From contig NZ_CAJGZN010000002.1 of the NCBI RefSeq assembly GCF_904846235.1, forward strand, positions 62,001 through 126,000: a stretch of 64,000 nt of DNA, given 5' to 3'. The notes below the pieces were generated by a model. That model saw only the letters and a program-made list of their open reading frames with translations. It made no database searches and was not told where the DNA came from. Made by a program: the position numbers and the translations under genes. This document shows, one piece after another, positions 16,535 to 24,686 of the stretch. Numbering within the stretch: position 1 is the first letter of the stretch; each line of letters starts with the position of its first letter. The stretch comes from Psychrobacter immobilis. GTDB taxonomy: Bacteria > Pseudomonadota > Gammaproteobacteria > Pseudomonadales > Moraxellaceae.

Positions 16535-17983
16535 TTACTGCTTTTGCTCTAATGCCTCTTTTACTGCTTTTTTACCCCATGCGCTCAGATCAAGGTCCAG
16601 CTTCTCATACTCTTGCGCATCGAACAACGGCTCTTTAACCCCTGATTTCAACTGACTTGCAAAGTCGTCAAGTAGACGCTTAGCTCGTGGAAACAACATT
16701 ATCAAGGCCAATAAGTTTGCTAGCGCTAGCACGCCCATCAACGGATCAGCGAAGAAGAACACTGCGGTTGCTGCAGGAGCCACTGCGCCCAAGAATAATA
16801 CCGCAATCACAACAACTCGCAAAACCAGAGTCGCCATTTTGATATTCTTTTTGACCAAGAAATTAATGGCATTTTCACCCATATAATAGTTATACATGAT
16901 AGAGCTTAGGGCAAATAGCAATATCGATATGGTCAGGATATACTGCGCCCAATCCCCAAGCTGGGTCGTTAGCGCCTGCTGTGCCAGTACAATACCATCG
17001 ACTTCAGCACCTGGTTGATACACGCCGCTCAGTAAAATCATAAATGCGGTGGCACTACATACGATTATCGTATCAATAAACACAGACAGTGACTGCGAGA
17101 TACCCTGACTAACAGGATGAGTAGCGTAAGCGGTGGCAGCAATATTAGGCGCAGAACCTAGACCTGCCTCATTAGAGAATAAACCACGCTTCATACCTTG
17201 CTCAATCGCCACACCAATACCACCGCCCACGACAGACTCAATACCAAATGCATTTTTAACAATCATTACCATCAACGTAGGCAGCTCTGTGACATTGAGC
17301 AATATAACAACAAGTGCCATACCAATATAGATTAATGCCATCACAGGAATGACAACGTCAGCTACTTTTGCAATGCGCTGAATACCGCCAAAGACAATAA
17401 ACCCACCAGCAATGACCAACACCACACCCGATATCCAGCGATCAATCCCAAAGCTTTCAAGCGCAGAACCTGCCACCGTATTACCTTGGAACGCGATAAA
17501 CCCAATAGAGAAAGACAGTAGTAAAGCAATAGCATAAATGACGGCAAGCCAGCGATAGTCTTTACCTAACCCATGTAAAATATAGGTCGCAGGGCCACCG
17601 CGAAAGTTACCATCAGTGTCTCTACGCTTATAAAGCTGCGCTAAGCTACACTCGACAATACTGGTCATCATGCCAATTAAGGCCACAACCCACATCCAGA
17701 ATACCGCTCCCGGTCCTCCTAAAGAGATGGCAACAGCAACGCCAGCAATGTTACCGCCGCCCACACGTCCACCGATAGAAACGAGCAACGCCTGACGAGC
17801 AGAAATTCCGTCGTCTCCTACTTCATCCGTTTTGAACACACGGAACATACGTTTAAAATATTTAAACTGAGCGAACCTACCTACGATGGTAAATAATAAA
17901 CCAAAAATAATTAGCATAGGCACGAGCGCCCAGCCCCACGTTAGATCCCCGACTAGGGCAAAAAAAGCTTCAATGTATTCCAT
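16535..17983 (-). CDS. sodium:alanine symporter, AGCS family
   Basis: A 482-residue polytopic carrier. The AGCS signatures GGRVGGGNIAGVAVAISLGGPGAVFWMW (in part), GPATYILHGLG and MKRGLFSNEAGLGSAPNIAA are present. The family imports alanine, glycine or glutamine with Na+ across the inner membrane. The C-terminal 50 residues are charged and cytoplasmic. There is no adjacent metabolic gene, and it appears to be a single-gene unit. Confidence 0.93.
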   Translation of the reverse strand: MEYIEAFFALVGDLTWGWALVPMLIIFGLLFTIVGRFAQFKYFKRMFRVFKTDEVGDDGISARQALLVSIGGRVGGGNIAGVAVAISLGGPGAVFWMWVVALIGMMTSIVECSLAQLYKRRDTDGNFRGGPATYILHGLGKDYRWLAVIYAIALLLSFSIGFIAFQGNTVAGSALESFGIDRWISGVVLVIAGGFIVFGGIQRIAKVADVVIPVMALIYIGMALVVILLNVTELPTLMVMIVKNAFGIESVVGGGIGVAIEQGMKRGLFSNEAGLGSAPNIAATAYATHPVSQGISQSLSVFIDTIIVCSATAFMILLSGVYQPGAEVDGIVLAQQALTTQLGDWAQYILTISILLFALSSIMYNYYMGENAINFLVKKNIKMATLVLRVVVIAVLFLGAVAPAATAVFFFADPLMGVLALANLLALIMLFPRAKRLLDDFASQLKSGVKEPLFDAQEYEKLDLDLSAWGKKAVKEALEQKQ

Positions 17984-18186
17984 ACCTATTTTCCTTATAG
18001 TTCATGACGCTATGATAGGTTTTATTGCATACATTATTGCATCAACAACACGAGTTTGTAATGCAAATGTCGAATTTGTAACGTAAATACTGATATTTTC
18101 TGAATGAAATCGCGTTATTTGTTTACTTAAGAGTCCATTTTCTAATTATCAGGATTTTTTTATATAGACGTATTTATGCGATAGCA

Positions 18187-18219
18187 CAAAAAAACCACCT
18201 CAACCGAGGTGGCCTTTTA
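18187..18219 (-). terminator. terminator of ahpF
   Basis: CCACCTC-AACC-GAGGTGG forms a 7-bp stem. On the minus strand it is followed by a T-run, about 20 bases past the ahpF stop. Confidence 0.9.
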
Positions 18220-18241
18220 TACTGAAACTAAACCGAATAAC

Positions 18242-19819
18242 TTACTGCATGACCAAGTATTCAAACGCTGACAGTGCCGCTTTACTACCTTCACCCATCG
18301 CAATGTTAATCTGCTTAAATGGCACGGTGGTTACGTCACCACAAGCGAAGATACCTTTACGATCTGTACGGCAGCGCTCATCGATTTCGATCTCACCAAA
18401 GCGGTTTAGATCAACGAAGCCTTTGATGAACCCAGTGTTTGGTACTAAACCAATCTGTACAAACACCCCTGATAAATCACGCTCATGAGTCTCACCTGTG
18501 CTGCGATCTTGGTAGACGATAGATGATACTTTGCCATCAGTCGCTTTGATCTCTTGCGTCTCTGCACCGGTAATGAACTCGATGTTAGTTTTTTCTTTAG
18601 CTTTGTTGATCAGTACTTGGTCAGCTTTTAATTCATCAGCGAACTCGAGTACAGTAACGTGATTAACGATACCTGCCAAATCTAGTGCTGCCTCCACACC
18701 CGAGTTACCACCGCCGATCACTGAGATATCTTTACCCTTGAAGAATGGGCCGTCGCAATGCGCACAGAAAGCCACACCTTTACCGATATTCTCTTCTTCG
18801 CCCGGTACACCAAGCTTTCTCCACTGAGCACCTGTCGCTAAGATAATACTACGAGTATTAAAAGTCTCACCAGTATTTAGGTGGATACTGTAGTTCTCTT
18901 CTTCAGTCTCGCCAATTTCTTTAACACTCACATGCTCTTTTAATGTAATGTTATATTCGGCCAAGTGCTTGACAAAGTTGGTCGATAAATCTGTACCATT
19001 GGTTAGCGGTACTGAAATCAAGTTTTCGATATCTTGCGTATCTTTTACCTGTCCACCGATACGGTCAGCGACCATTGTAACTTTTAGGCCTTTACGCGCT
19101 GTATAAATAGCAGCAGCCACACCTGCAGGGCCAGCACCGATGATAGTGACGTCTTGCTGCTCTAATTGCTCAGCATCGTCTTCTACTTCTGACAATAAGT
19201 CAGGGAACTGCTCTTGCAATTTTCCGATCAATTTAGCAGTGTCGATTAAGCCGTTAGCAAATGGCTTACCATTCAAAAATACAGCTGGTACGCCTTGGAT
19301 TTTGTTCGCTTCTACTTGCTCTTGGAACAATGCACCATCAATCATTTCATTACTGATACCATCGTTTAGTAGCGCAAACTGGTTCAATGCTTGAACAACT
19401 TCTGGGCAGCTATGGCATGACAATGACACGTAGGTCTGGAACTGTAATGGCTTATTAAAGCGCTTAACTAGCTTTTGGATACCTTCATCCAACTTTAGCG
19501 TATGACCGCCCGCTTGCAGAATCGCCAAAATCAATGACGTAAACTCATGACCACCTGGGATACCGCTGAATACGATACCAGTGTCGTTTGATGCGCCATC
19601 AATGTGACTGACTACTTTGAAACTAATCGCACTTGGCAAACTATCGTCATTTGCTTCTGCATCGAAGTTGATTTTGTCTGTCGTTCCAGCAATCTTGGTC
19701 AAAAAATCTACCAATTCTGCACGTTTTGCATGCGCACCAGCACCCAATACAAAAGTAATTGGGCGTGTCATATTTTCGCTATAGCTCTTAACGGCATCTA
19801 ATAAATTCTGATCTATCAT
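18242..19819 (-). CDS. ahpF: alkyl hydroperoxide reductase subunit F
   Basis: A 525-residue flavoprotein disulfide reductase. The N-terminal double-thioredoxin domain carries the CHSC pair (135/138). The TrxR-like part has the FAD motif GAGPAGVAAAIYTARKG, the redox-active CAHCDGP and the NAD-binding GGGNSGVEAALDLAG. AhpF passes electrons from NADH to AhpC, which is encoded 860 bases upstream on the same strand. The YdcH-like gene between them points the other way, so ahpF has its own promoter. With oxyR nearby it belongs to a peroxide-defence cluster. Confidence 0.96.
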   Translation of the reverse strand: MIDQNLLDAVKSYSENMTRPITFVLGAGAHAKRAELVDFLTKIAGTTDKINFDAEANDDSLPSAISFKVVSHIDGASNDTGIVFSGIPGGHEFTSLILAILQAGGHTLKLDEGIQKLVKRFNKPLQFQTYVSLSCHSCPEVVQALNQFALLNDGISNEMIDGALFQEQVEANKIQGVPAVFLNGKPFANGLIDTAKLIGKLQEQFPDLLSEVEDDAEQLEQQDVTIIGAGPAGVAAAIYTARKGLKVTMVADRIGGQVKDTQDIENLISVPLTNGTDLSTNFVKHLAEYNITLKEHVSVKEIGETEEENYSIHLNTGETFNTRSIILATGAQWRKLGVPGEEENIGKGVAFCAHCDGPFFKGKDISVIGGGNSGVEAALDLAGIVNHVTVLEFADELKADQVLINKAKEKTNIEFITGAETQEIKATDGKVSSIVYQDRSTGETHERDLSGVFVQIGLVPNTGFIKGFVDLNRFGEIEIDERCRTDRKGIFACGDVTTVPFKQINIAMGEGSKAALSAFEYLVMQ

Positions 19820-20258
19820 GTTTGTTCCTCATTATGACTGAATATGTAACGGCAGCTGTCATGCTACGCGTCTAAATATAAAATAGTTGGTGTTAATAAT
19901 TTTGTATAAAAGGTTATATATAGTGGACTCTTGCCCTTTGATGTGTCTATTATCAAGCGTTTAGCGAGTTTCGGCAAGCTGAGAAACTCAAACTTTATGT
20001 TTTATAAAACTAATCGTTTATCGCTTTAAACAATTAAATACAAATACACAAACAAATGATAGTGATGGTACATGGTCTATTTTTTCGCTACAATCGAATG
20101 GTATGGATAGCAATATGCATTATCAATATCGTGAAGTAACTACCTTTATTACCATTAAACGTTCACCCCTTCCAAAAAAAGTCTCACCATCATAAGCGTC
20201 TTAACCATAACGTGCTTACGCTTATTCTAAGCTTGCACTAAATAACAAGGATGACAAC
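19820..20258. other. 439-base intergenic region between ahpF and ydcH-like gene
   Basis: No gene is visible. It holds the divergent promoters of ahpF and the DUF465 gene. A small hairpin, GAGTTTC and GAAACTC (19966-19989), lies in the probable ahpF upstream region. I could not identify a convincing OxyR site by eye. Confidence 0.5.
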
Positions 20259-20507
20259 ATGACAATGACAGACACATGGCAAGATCACAGTGATATTATC
20301 GATGAGCTTAAGCAAAAGGACACGCATTTTGCGAGTATCTTTGACGAGCATACGACTCTAGATAGGCAAATTAATAAGCTTGAAAACGATGTGGTCAAGC
20401 ATACCAGTCGCGACGAAGAAATCGAACAGATGAAACGACGAAAGCTACAGCTTAAGGACGAGATCTATAAAACCATTGATAAAAATAAAGCACAGTCTCG
20501 CGCTTAA
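20259..20507 (+). CDS. YdcH family (DUF465) protein
   Basis: An 82-residue, highly charged, mostly helical protein. The pattern FASIFDEHTTLDRQINKLENDV followed by EIEQMKRRKLQLKDEIY is diagnostic of DUF465/YdcH, which forms a short coiled-coil hairpin. The function is unknown; some relatives are linked to cell-surface or stress phenotypes. ATG 20259 follows AAGGATGACAAC. It ends at a terminator shared with the convergent ahpC. Confidence 0.88.
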   Translation: MTMTDTWQDHSDIIDELKQKDTHFASIFDEHTTLDRQINKLENDVVKHTSRDEEIEQMKRRKLQLKDEIYKTIDKNKAQSRA

Positions 20508-20571
20508 TATTGCGTCTATACTTAGAGATATGCTGAAAAATAATACTAACAATACCTATGCTTAAGACGTA

Positions 20572-20609
20572 AAAAGACCCCATCAACTTATGTTAATGGG
20601 GTCTTTATT
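20572..20609. terminator. bidirectional terminator between ydcH-like gene and ahpC
   Basis: AAAGACCCCAT and ATGGGGTCTTT form an 11-bp perfect stem. Confidence 0.92.
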
Positions 20610-20676
20610 TGTAGCACTGACTTAAATCAGATGTTTAAGATACAGCGCTACTTTTATCTAAGTACAAAATAACTAC

Positions 20677-21243
20677 TTAGATTTTACCAACTAGGTCAAG
20701 ACTTGGCTTCAATGTGTCACCGCCTTGTTCCCAAGCTGCTGGGCAAACTTCACCGTCGTTTTCACGAACATACTGTGCTGCTTTTACTTTACGTAGCATG
20801 TCTTTTGCACTACGGCCGATACCGCCAGCATGGATTTCAGCAACTTGGATCAAGCCATCAGGATCTACTAAGAACGTACCGCGCTCAGCCAAGCCTGCTT
20901 CTTCAATCATGACATTGAAGCCACGAGTGATTTTACCAGTAGGATCGCCGATCATTGGGTATTGTACTTTACCGATAGCTTCTGAAGAATCATGCCATGC
21001 TTTATGCGTGAAATGCGTGTCAGTAGATACTGAGTATACTTCAACACCAAGGCCTTTTAGCTCGTCATAGTGAGCGGCCATGTCTTCTAGCTCAGTTGGG
21101 CAAACAAACGTGAAATCAGCTGGGTAAAATAGGAAAATCGCCCAGTTGCCTTTTACGTCTTCTGAAGTGATGGTTTTGAACTCACCGTTTACGTATGCAT
21201 CTGCTGAAAATTCTGGGATTTCTTGATTGATGATAGACGCCAT
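20677..21243 (-). CDS. ahpC: alkyl hydroperoxide reductase subunit C (peroxiredoxin)
   Basis: A 188-residue typical 2-Cys peroxiredoxin of the AhpC class. The peroxidatic Cys48 is in [11 protein letters not shown], the resolving Cys is in GEVCPAAW near the C-terminus, and THFTHKAWH is the AhpC hallmark. It reduces H2O2 and organic peroxides in the cytoplasm and is recycled by AhpF. It is divergent from oxyR across a 268-base region, a classic arrangement for OxyR control. Confidence 0.97.
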   Translation of the reverse strand: MASIINQEIPEFSADAYVNGEFKTITSEDVKGNWAIFLFYPADFTFVCPTELEDMAAHYDELKGLGVEVYSVSTDTHFTHKAWHDSSEAIGKVQYPMIGDPTGKITRGFNVMIEEAGLAERGTFLVDPDGLIQVAEIHAGGIGRSAKDMLRKVKAAQYVRENDGEVCPAAWEQGGDTLKPSLDLVGKI

Positions 21244-21511
21244 GGTTGGCTCCTCTATAGTTAAGTAAATTGGAAATTATTTATATGGTTTCTTCAATTA
21301 GCCCTCTAGCTCTCTGGGCTACTTGACAAACTATACGCGAATTCTATGGTTAATCCAGTTAAAAGTTTTTAATGTGATGTTTTGTTTTATTAAACTTGTT
21401 AAACTATTATCTCTACATTTTATCATTGGTGCTTAATTAGTAATTTGCTACCTTATAAAGGTTGACCAAACATAATAAATTGCATTAAAAACCCACTAAT
21501 AGAGAGGTTTT

Positions 21512-22423
21512 ATGATTACTTTACGACAACTTGAGTTTGCCCTAGCCGTCGCCAAACATCGTCATTTTAAACGTGCAGCAGAAGATTGCAATATCTCGCA
21601 GTCTGCACTGAGTTTGGGTATCGCAGAATTAGAAAAACAGCTAGATACTCAGATTTTTGAGCGCAATAATAAGCAGGTATTGATTACCCCTATCGGTCAA
21701 GACATCCTCACGCGTGCGCAGCGAGTGTTTTCTGAAGTGAGTGATTTGACCACGCGTGCTCACAGCCATCAGACGCCACTTGCCTATCCTATGACTGTCG
21801 GTATCATTCCGACGATTGCGCCTTATTTGCTGCCAAAAGTACTGCCTGCGCTGCGTGCTCAATATCCAGAGTTCCGCATGACTATCGTCGAACAACAGAC
21901 AGAACGTTTGCTTGAGCAAGTGCGCTACGGTCATATCGATACGGCTATCATTGCGCTGCCGTATGCGGTAGATGGACTACACAGTTTTGAGTTTTGGAGT
22001 GAAGACTTCTTTGCCGTGTTCCCAAAAGACGACATACATGCCAAGCTTGAGACCATCAATGCTGATGAACTGGCGACTGCCAATCTAATGTTACTTGGTG
22101 AAGGACACTGCCTAACCGATCAGACGCTGTCTGTCTGTCATTTTGACCGTGCCCAGATGAAGTCAAGCTTCTCAGATGCCAGTTTAAATACTTTGATTCA
22201 AATGGCACTTGCCAATATGGGCACAACCCTCGTGCCTGAAATGGCGCTCGATCAGCTACACCTGCAAAACCAAAATGCCGTCGCCATACCATTGGCTGAA
22301 GACGGGCCGCATCGCCATATTGCCTTTGTCACCCGTCTGAACTATGCGCGTGTCGATGATGTTAGCTTGCTTGGTGAGGTGTTTAATAAAGCATTTAAAG
22401 ATGCGGTAGCTAACAAAGAATAA
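21512..22423 (+). CDS. oxyR: peroxide-sensing LysR regulator OxyR
   Basis: A 303-residue LysR protein with an N-terminal DNA-binding domain (MITLRQLEFALAVAKHRHFKRAAEDC in segments, then SQSALSLGIAELEKQL). The redox pair is visible as C200 and C209 in GEGHCLTDQTLSVCHF, matching E. coli Cys199/Cys208, so this is OxyR and not a generic LysR. It is divergent from ahpC and close to ahpF, its expected targets. The ATG has GAGAGG upstream. Confidence 0.95.
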   Translation: MITLRQLEFALAVAKHRHFKRAAEDCNISQSALSLGIAELEKQLDTQIFERNNKQVLITPIGQDILTRAQRVFSEVSDLTTRAHSHQTPLAYPMTVGIIPTIAPYLLPKVLPALRAQYPEFRMTIVEQQTERLLEQVRYGHIDTAIIALPYAVDGLHSFEFWSEDFFAVFPKDDIHAKLETINADELATANLMLLGEGHCLTDQTLSVCHFDRAQMKSSFSDASLNTLIQMALANMGTTLVPEMALDQLHLQNQNAVAIPLAEDGPHRHIAFVTRLNYARVDDVSLLGEVFNKAFKDAVANKE

Positions 22424-22462
22424 TCAAACCATCTTTACCACGGTCATAGTGAAAAACGACAT

Positions 22463-23134
22463 ATGAAAACTGTCTCAAATAAGCATGATGAGCTTGGCAA
22501 GTGCTTTGCACAGCATTTGTCAACTATGACCAGTGATATCTCGCCAAAGCAAGTAGATAGACTTTGGCAAAATATCGTGACGCGCTATGGTGAACCACAA
22601 CGTGCTTACCATACACTCAATCACATTGAGCAGTTATTGGTACAGTTTGAGAATATTAAGCAGGTTCTGTCTGAGCCGCATATCATTGCATTAGCACTGT
22701 ACTATCATGATGTAATATACGACCCAGCACGCTCCGACAACGAGCTGCAAAGTGCAGAATTTGCGACAGAGGCCTTGGGCTTTTATCTAAGCACAGAGCA
22801 ATGCCAACAGATTCATGCCCTCATTATGATGACGGCTAATCATCAGCTAGATACGTTGGTAGATAGTGACAAATACAACGATGCAGCGTATCTGTTAGAT
22901 ATGGATTTAAGTATCTTGGGTGCGCCTTGGCCTATCTACAAACAGTATGCAAAGGCGATACGTCAAGAATATGCACACGTCGCCGATGACAACTACCGTG
23001 ATGGGCGCACTGCAGTGTTGCAAGGATTACTAGCACATCCCAAGCTTTATCTAACTGACCATTACTACAATCAGTTGGAAACACAAGCTCGAGATAATAT
23101 CAAGCGCGAGCTTACTTCGCTCGCAGCTTTATAA
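22463..23134 (+). CDS. predicted metal-dependent HD-superfamily phosphohydrolase (COG4339)
   Basis: A 223-residue protein. The motif RAYHTLNHIEQLL, then ALALYYHDVIYDPARSDNELQSAEFA in segments, and later AYLLDMDLSILG give the HD-type metal ligands (His, His-Asp, Asp) of the COG4339 family, oddly labelled NMDA-receptor-like in databases. The substrate is unknown. It starts 39 bases after oxyR on the same strand, so it may be co-transcribed with it. Its last 23 bases overlap the convergent methyltransferase gene. Confidence 0.85.
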   Translation: MKTVSNKHDELGKCFAQHLSTMTSDISPKQVDRLWQNIVTRYGEPQRAYHTLNHIEQLLVQFENIKQVLSEPHIIALALYYHDVIYDPARSDNELQSAEFATEALGFYLSTEQCQQIHALIMMTANHQLDTLVDSDKYNDAAYLLDMDLSILGAPWPIYKQYAKAIRQEYAHVADDNYRDGRTAVLQGLLAHPKLYLTDHYYNQLETQARDNIKRELTSLAAL

Positions 23135-23714
23135 ATAGCTCACTACCCTGCCGTGCTGGATGTGAATTATAGCTGGGCTCCATAATATCGATATCAAAAT
23201 GACTTTGAAAACGCTGCTGGTACTCTTCCTTGCTGCCGCCGAATGGTGGCTCTTTGCGTCCAAAATCCGTGTCAAACAACAACCCAACCAGTTTACTTTG
23301 TGGCTTTAACAGCATTGCCATCTGTTGCACATATTCATCACGGCGAGATGGATTAATCGCACAAAAAAACGTCTGCTCAAGTATCCAATCAAATTGATAC
23401 TGCTCAGCTGATAAGCTAAAAAAATCCGCACAGATCAAATGCTCAGAGGGAAAATCAGGATAGCGCTCTGCAAACGTCTCAATCGGTGCAGGGGCAAAGT
23501 CAACCAGCGTGACATTGGTAAAACCTTGCTCATATAAATAACCCACTTCATAGGCGTTACCTGCACCTGGCACTAGTATCGCCTGATCTTTTGCGCTCTC
23601 AGATAACTGGTCGATATAAGCTTTGAGCGGTGGTGATACCTGCCCCATATCCCAACCGATGCTGTTCTTTTCATAACGCTGCTGCCAAAACTCCGCTTGG
23701 TTGACGTTTTCCAT
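23112..23714 (-). CDS. TPMT-family (thiopurine/thiol) methyltransferase
   Basis: The family opening AEFWQQRYEKNSIGWDMGQVSPPL, read in pieces, is followed by ILVPGAGNAYEVGYL (SAM motif I), VTLVDFAPAP, and QTFFCAINPSRRDEYVQQM. These features identify the TPMT-like family, which methylates thiols, selenium and tellurium compounds, or halides. The start at 23714 is preferred over 23753 because AAAGGGATG lies at good spacing and it removes an atypical 13-residue tail. Its 3' end overlaps the HD gene tail to tail by 23 bases with no terminator. Confidence 0.88.
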   Translation of the reverse strand: MENVNQAEFWQQRYEKNSIGWDMGQVSPPLKAYIDQLSESAKDQAILVPGAGNAYEVGYLYEQGFTNVTLVDFAPAPIETFAERYPDFPSEHLICADFFSLSAEQYQFDWILEQTFFCAINPSRRDEYVQQMAMLLKPQSKLVGLLFDTDFGRKEPPFGGSKEEYQQRFQSHFDIDIMEPSYNSHPARQGSELFIKLRAK

Positions 23715-23792
23715 ATGACATCCCTTTATATAAACCTGCTGTTTAAACGACACGATTTGTACCGTTATTCATTATCATATCAGGCTTATTCG

Positions 23793-23830
23793 GGCGTGTC
23801 CCTATTTTAAAGGCGTGTCCTTATTTTAAA
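23793..23830. repeat. 19-bp tandem duplication
   Basis: GGCGTGTCCCTATTTTAAA is followed directly by GGCGTGTCCTTATTTTAAA (one mismatch), in the gap upstream of the TPMT-type gene. Confidence 0.9.
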
Positions 23831-23937
23831 AATGATGATAAAAATAGGACTAGGTGCTCTGCATAATGAATGTTACACAGATGATATCGAGATATTTATT
23901 AGAACTATTTAAATGGTTAGATAGTTAGGTAATAGGT

Positions 23938-24591
23938 TTAATCCAGCTGCCCTGTTTTGCCCGCTAGCATGTTATGCCATTGCTGATAATCTGGCATCGC
24001 TGTGGCAACCGTTTGCCAAAACGCTCGGCTATGGTTGGCGTGATGCAAGTGGCACAGCTCATGAACGATTACGTATTCGGTGCATTCGATAGGATAGGCA
24101 GGAAGATAGACTGAAAGCCAAACTCGCTTTGCACGCGTGTTGCAACTGCCCCAACGTGTGTGCATTTTTTTCAATCGTATTTCATTGGCATAAACGCCAA
24201 CGATTGGCTGCCACTTATCAAATAATGCAGGTGTGACTTCGGAGAGTTGTTGCCGATAATAGGTGATTTTTTGATCGGGGCTGAGCCTAAATGATTGCTC
24301 TGTACCCCATAACAACACTGAATTATTAGCAGTTGAAAAGTCTGATGACGTATTCTGTCTACGTTTGTATTGCTCTAATACTTGTTGGTGATTTGCAATA
24401 GCCCACGGCACCCGCTTAGCCACAGCATGCAACATTTGTGATGCGCTGACATGCATCGGTGCAGAGACCATCAACGTATGAGGCTTCAAGCGAAAATTGA
24501 TATTTTTAACACGCTTTTTACTGATGTGTAGCTCGATGCCTGCTTGCCCAAGCTGCTGTCTGACAGTATCTAAATTGGTGTCTAAGCTAAT
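23938..24591 (-). CDS. YgjP-like zinc metallopeptidase (DUF45), probable ATT start
   Basis: HELCHLHHANHSRAFW is the zinc motif of the YgjP/DUF45 (WLM-like) family, with MHTRWGSC before it, also diagnostic. The only conventional start in frame is TTG at 24489, but that would cut off family sequence: the frame upstream reads IELHISKKRVKNINFRLKP, the usual N-terminal strand. Going back, AAGGAG (24598-24603) lies six bases before an in-frame ATT at 24591, and a stop codon lies between them. I therefore place the start at ATT 24591 (217 residues), as in infC. YgjP function is poorly known; relatives associate with nucleases. Confidence 0.8.
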   Translation of the reverse strand: MSLDTNLDTVRQQLGQAGIELHISKKRVKNINFRLKPHTLMVSAPMHVSASQMLHAVAKRVPWAIANHQQVLEQYKRRQNTSSDFSTANNSVLLWGTEQSFRLSPDQKITYYRQQLSEVTPALFDKWQPIVGVYANEIRLKKMHTRWGSCNTRAKRVWLSVYLPAYPIECTEYVIVHELCHLHHANHSRAFWQTVATAMPDYQQWHNMLAGKTGQLD

Positions 24592-24686
24592 GCTCTACTC
24601 CTTGGCTGACTATTACTGTCATTCTATTGATAGTCATTATTAATAGTCATACCTATTCAGCTGTCACTCTTGTTGAATGTCACGTA

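Noticed and set aside
21244-21511. OxyR binding site between ahpC and oxyR
   Set aside because: Expected from context, and some CTAT/ATAG pieces occur, but I could not align four properly spaced elements by eye.
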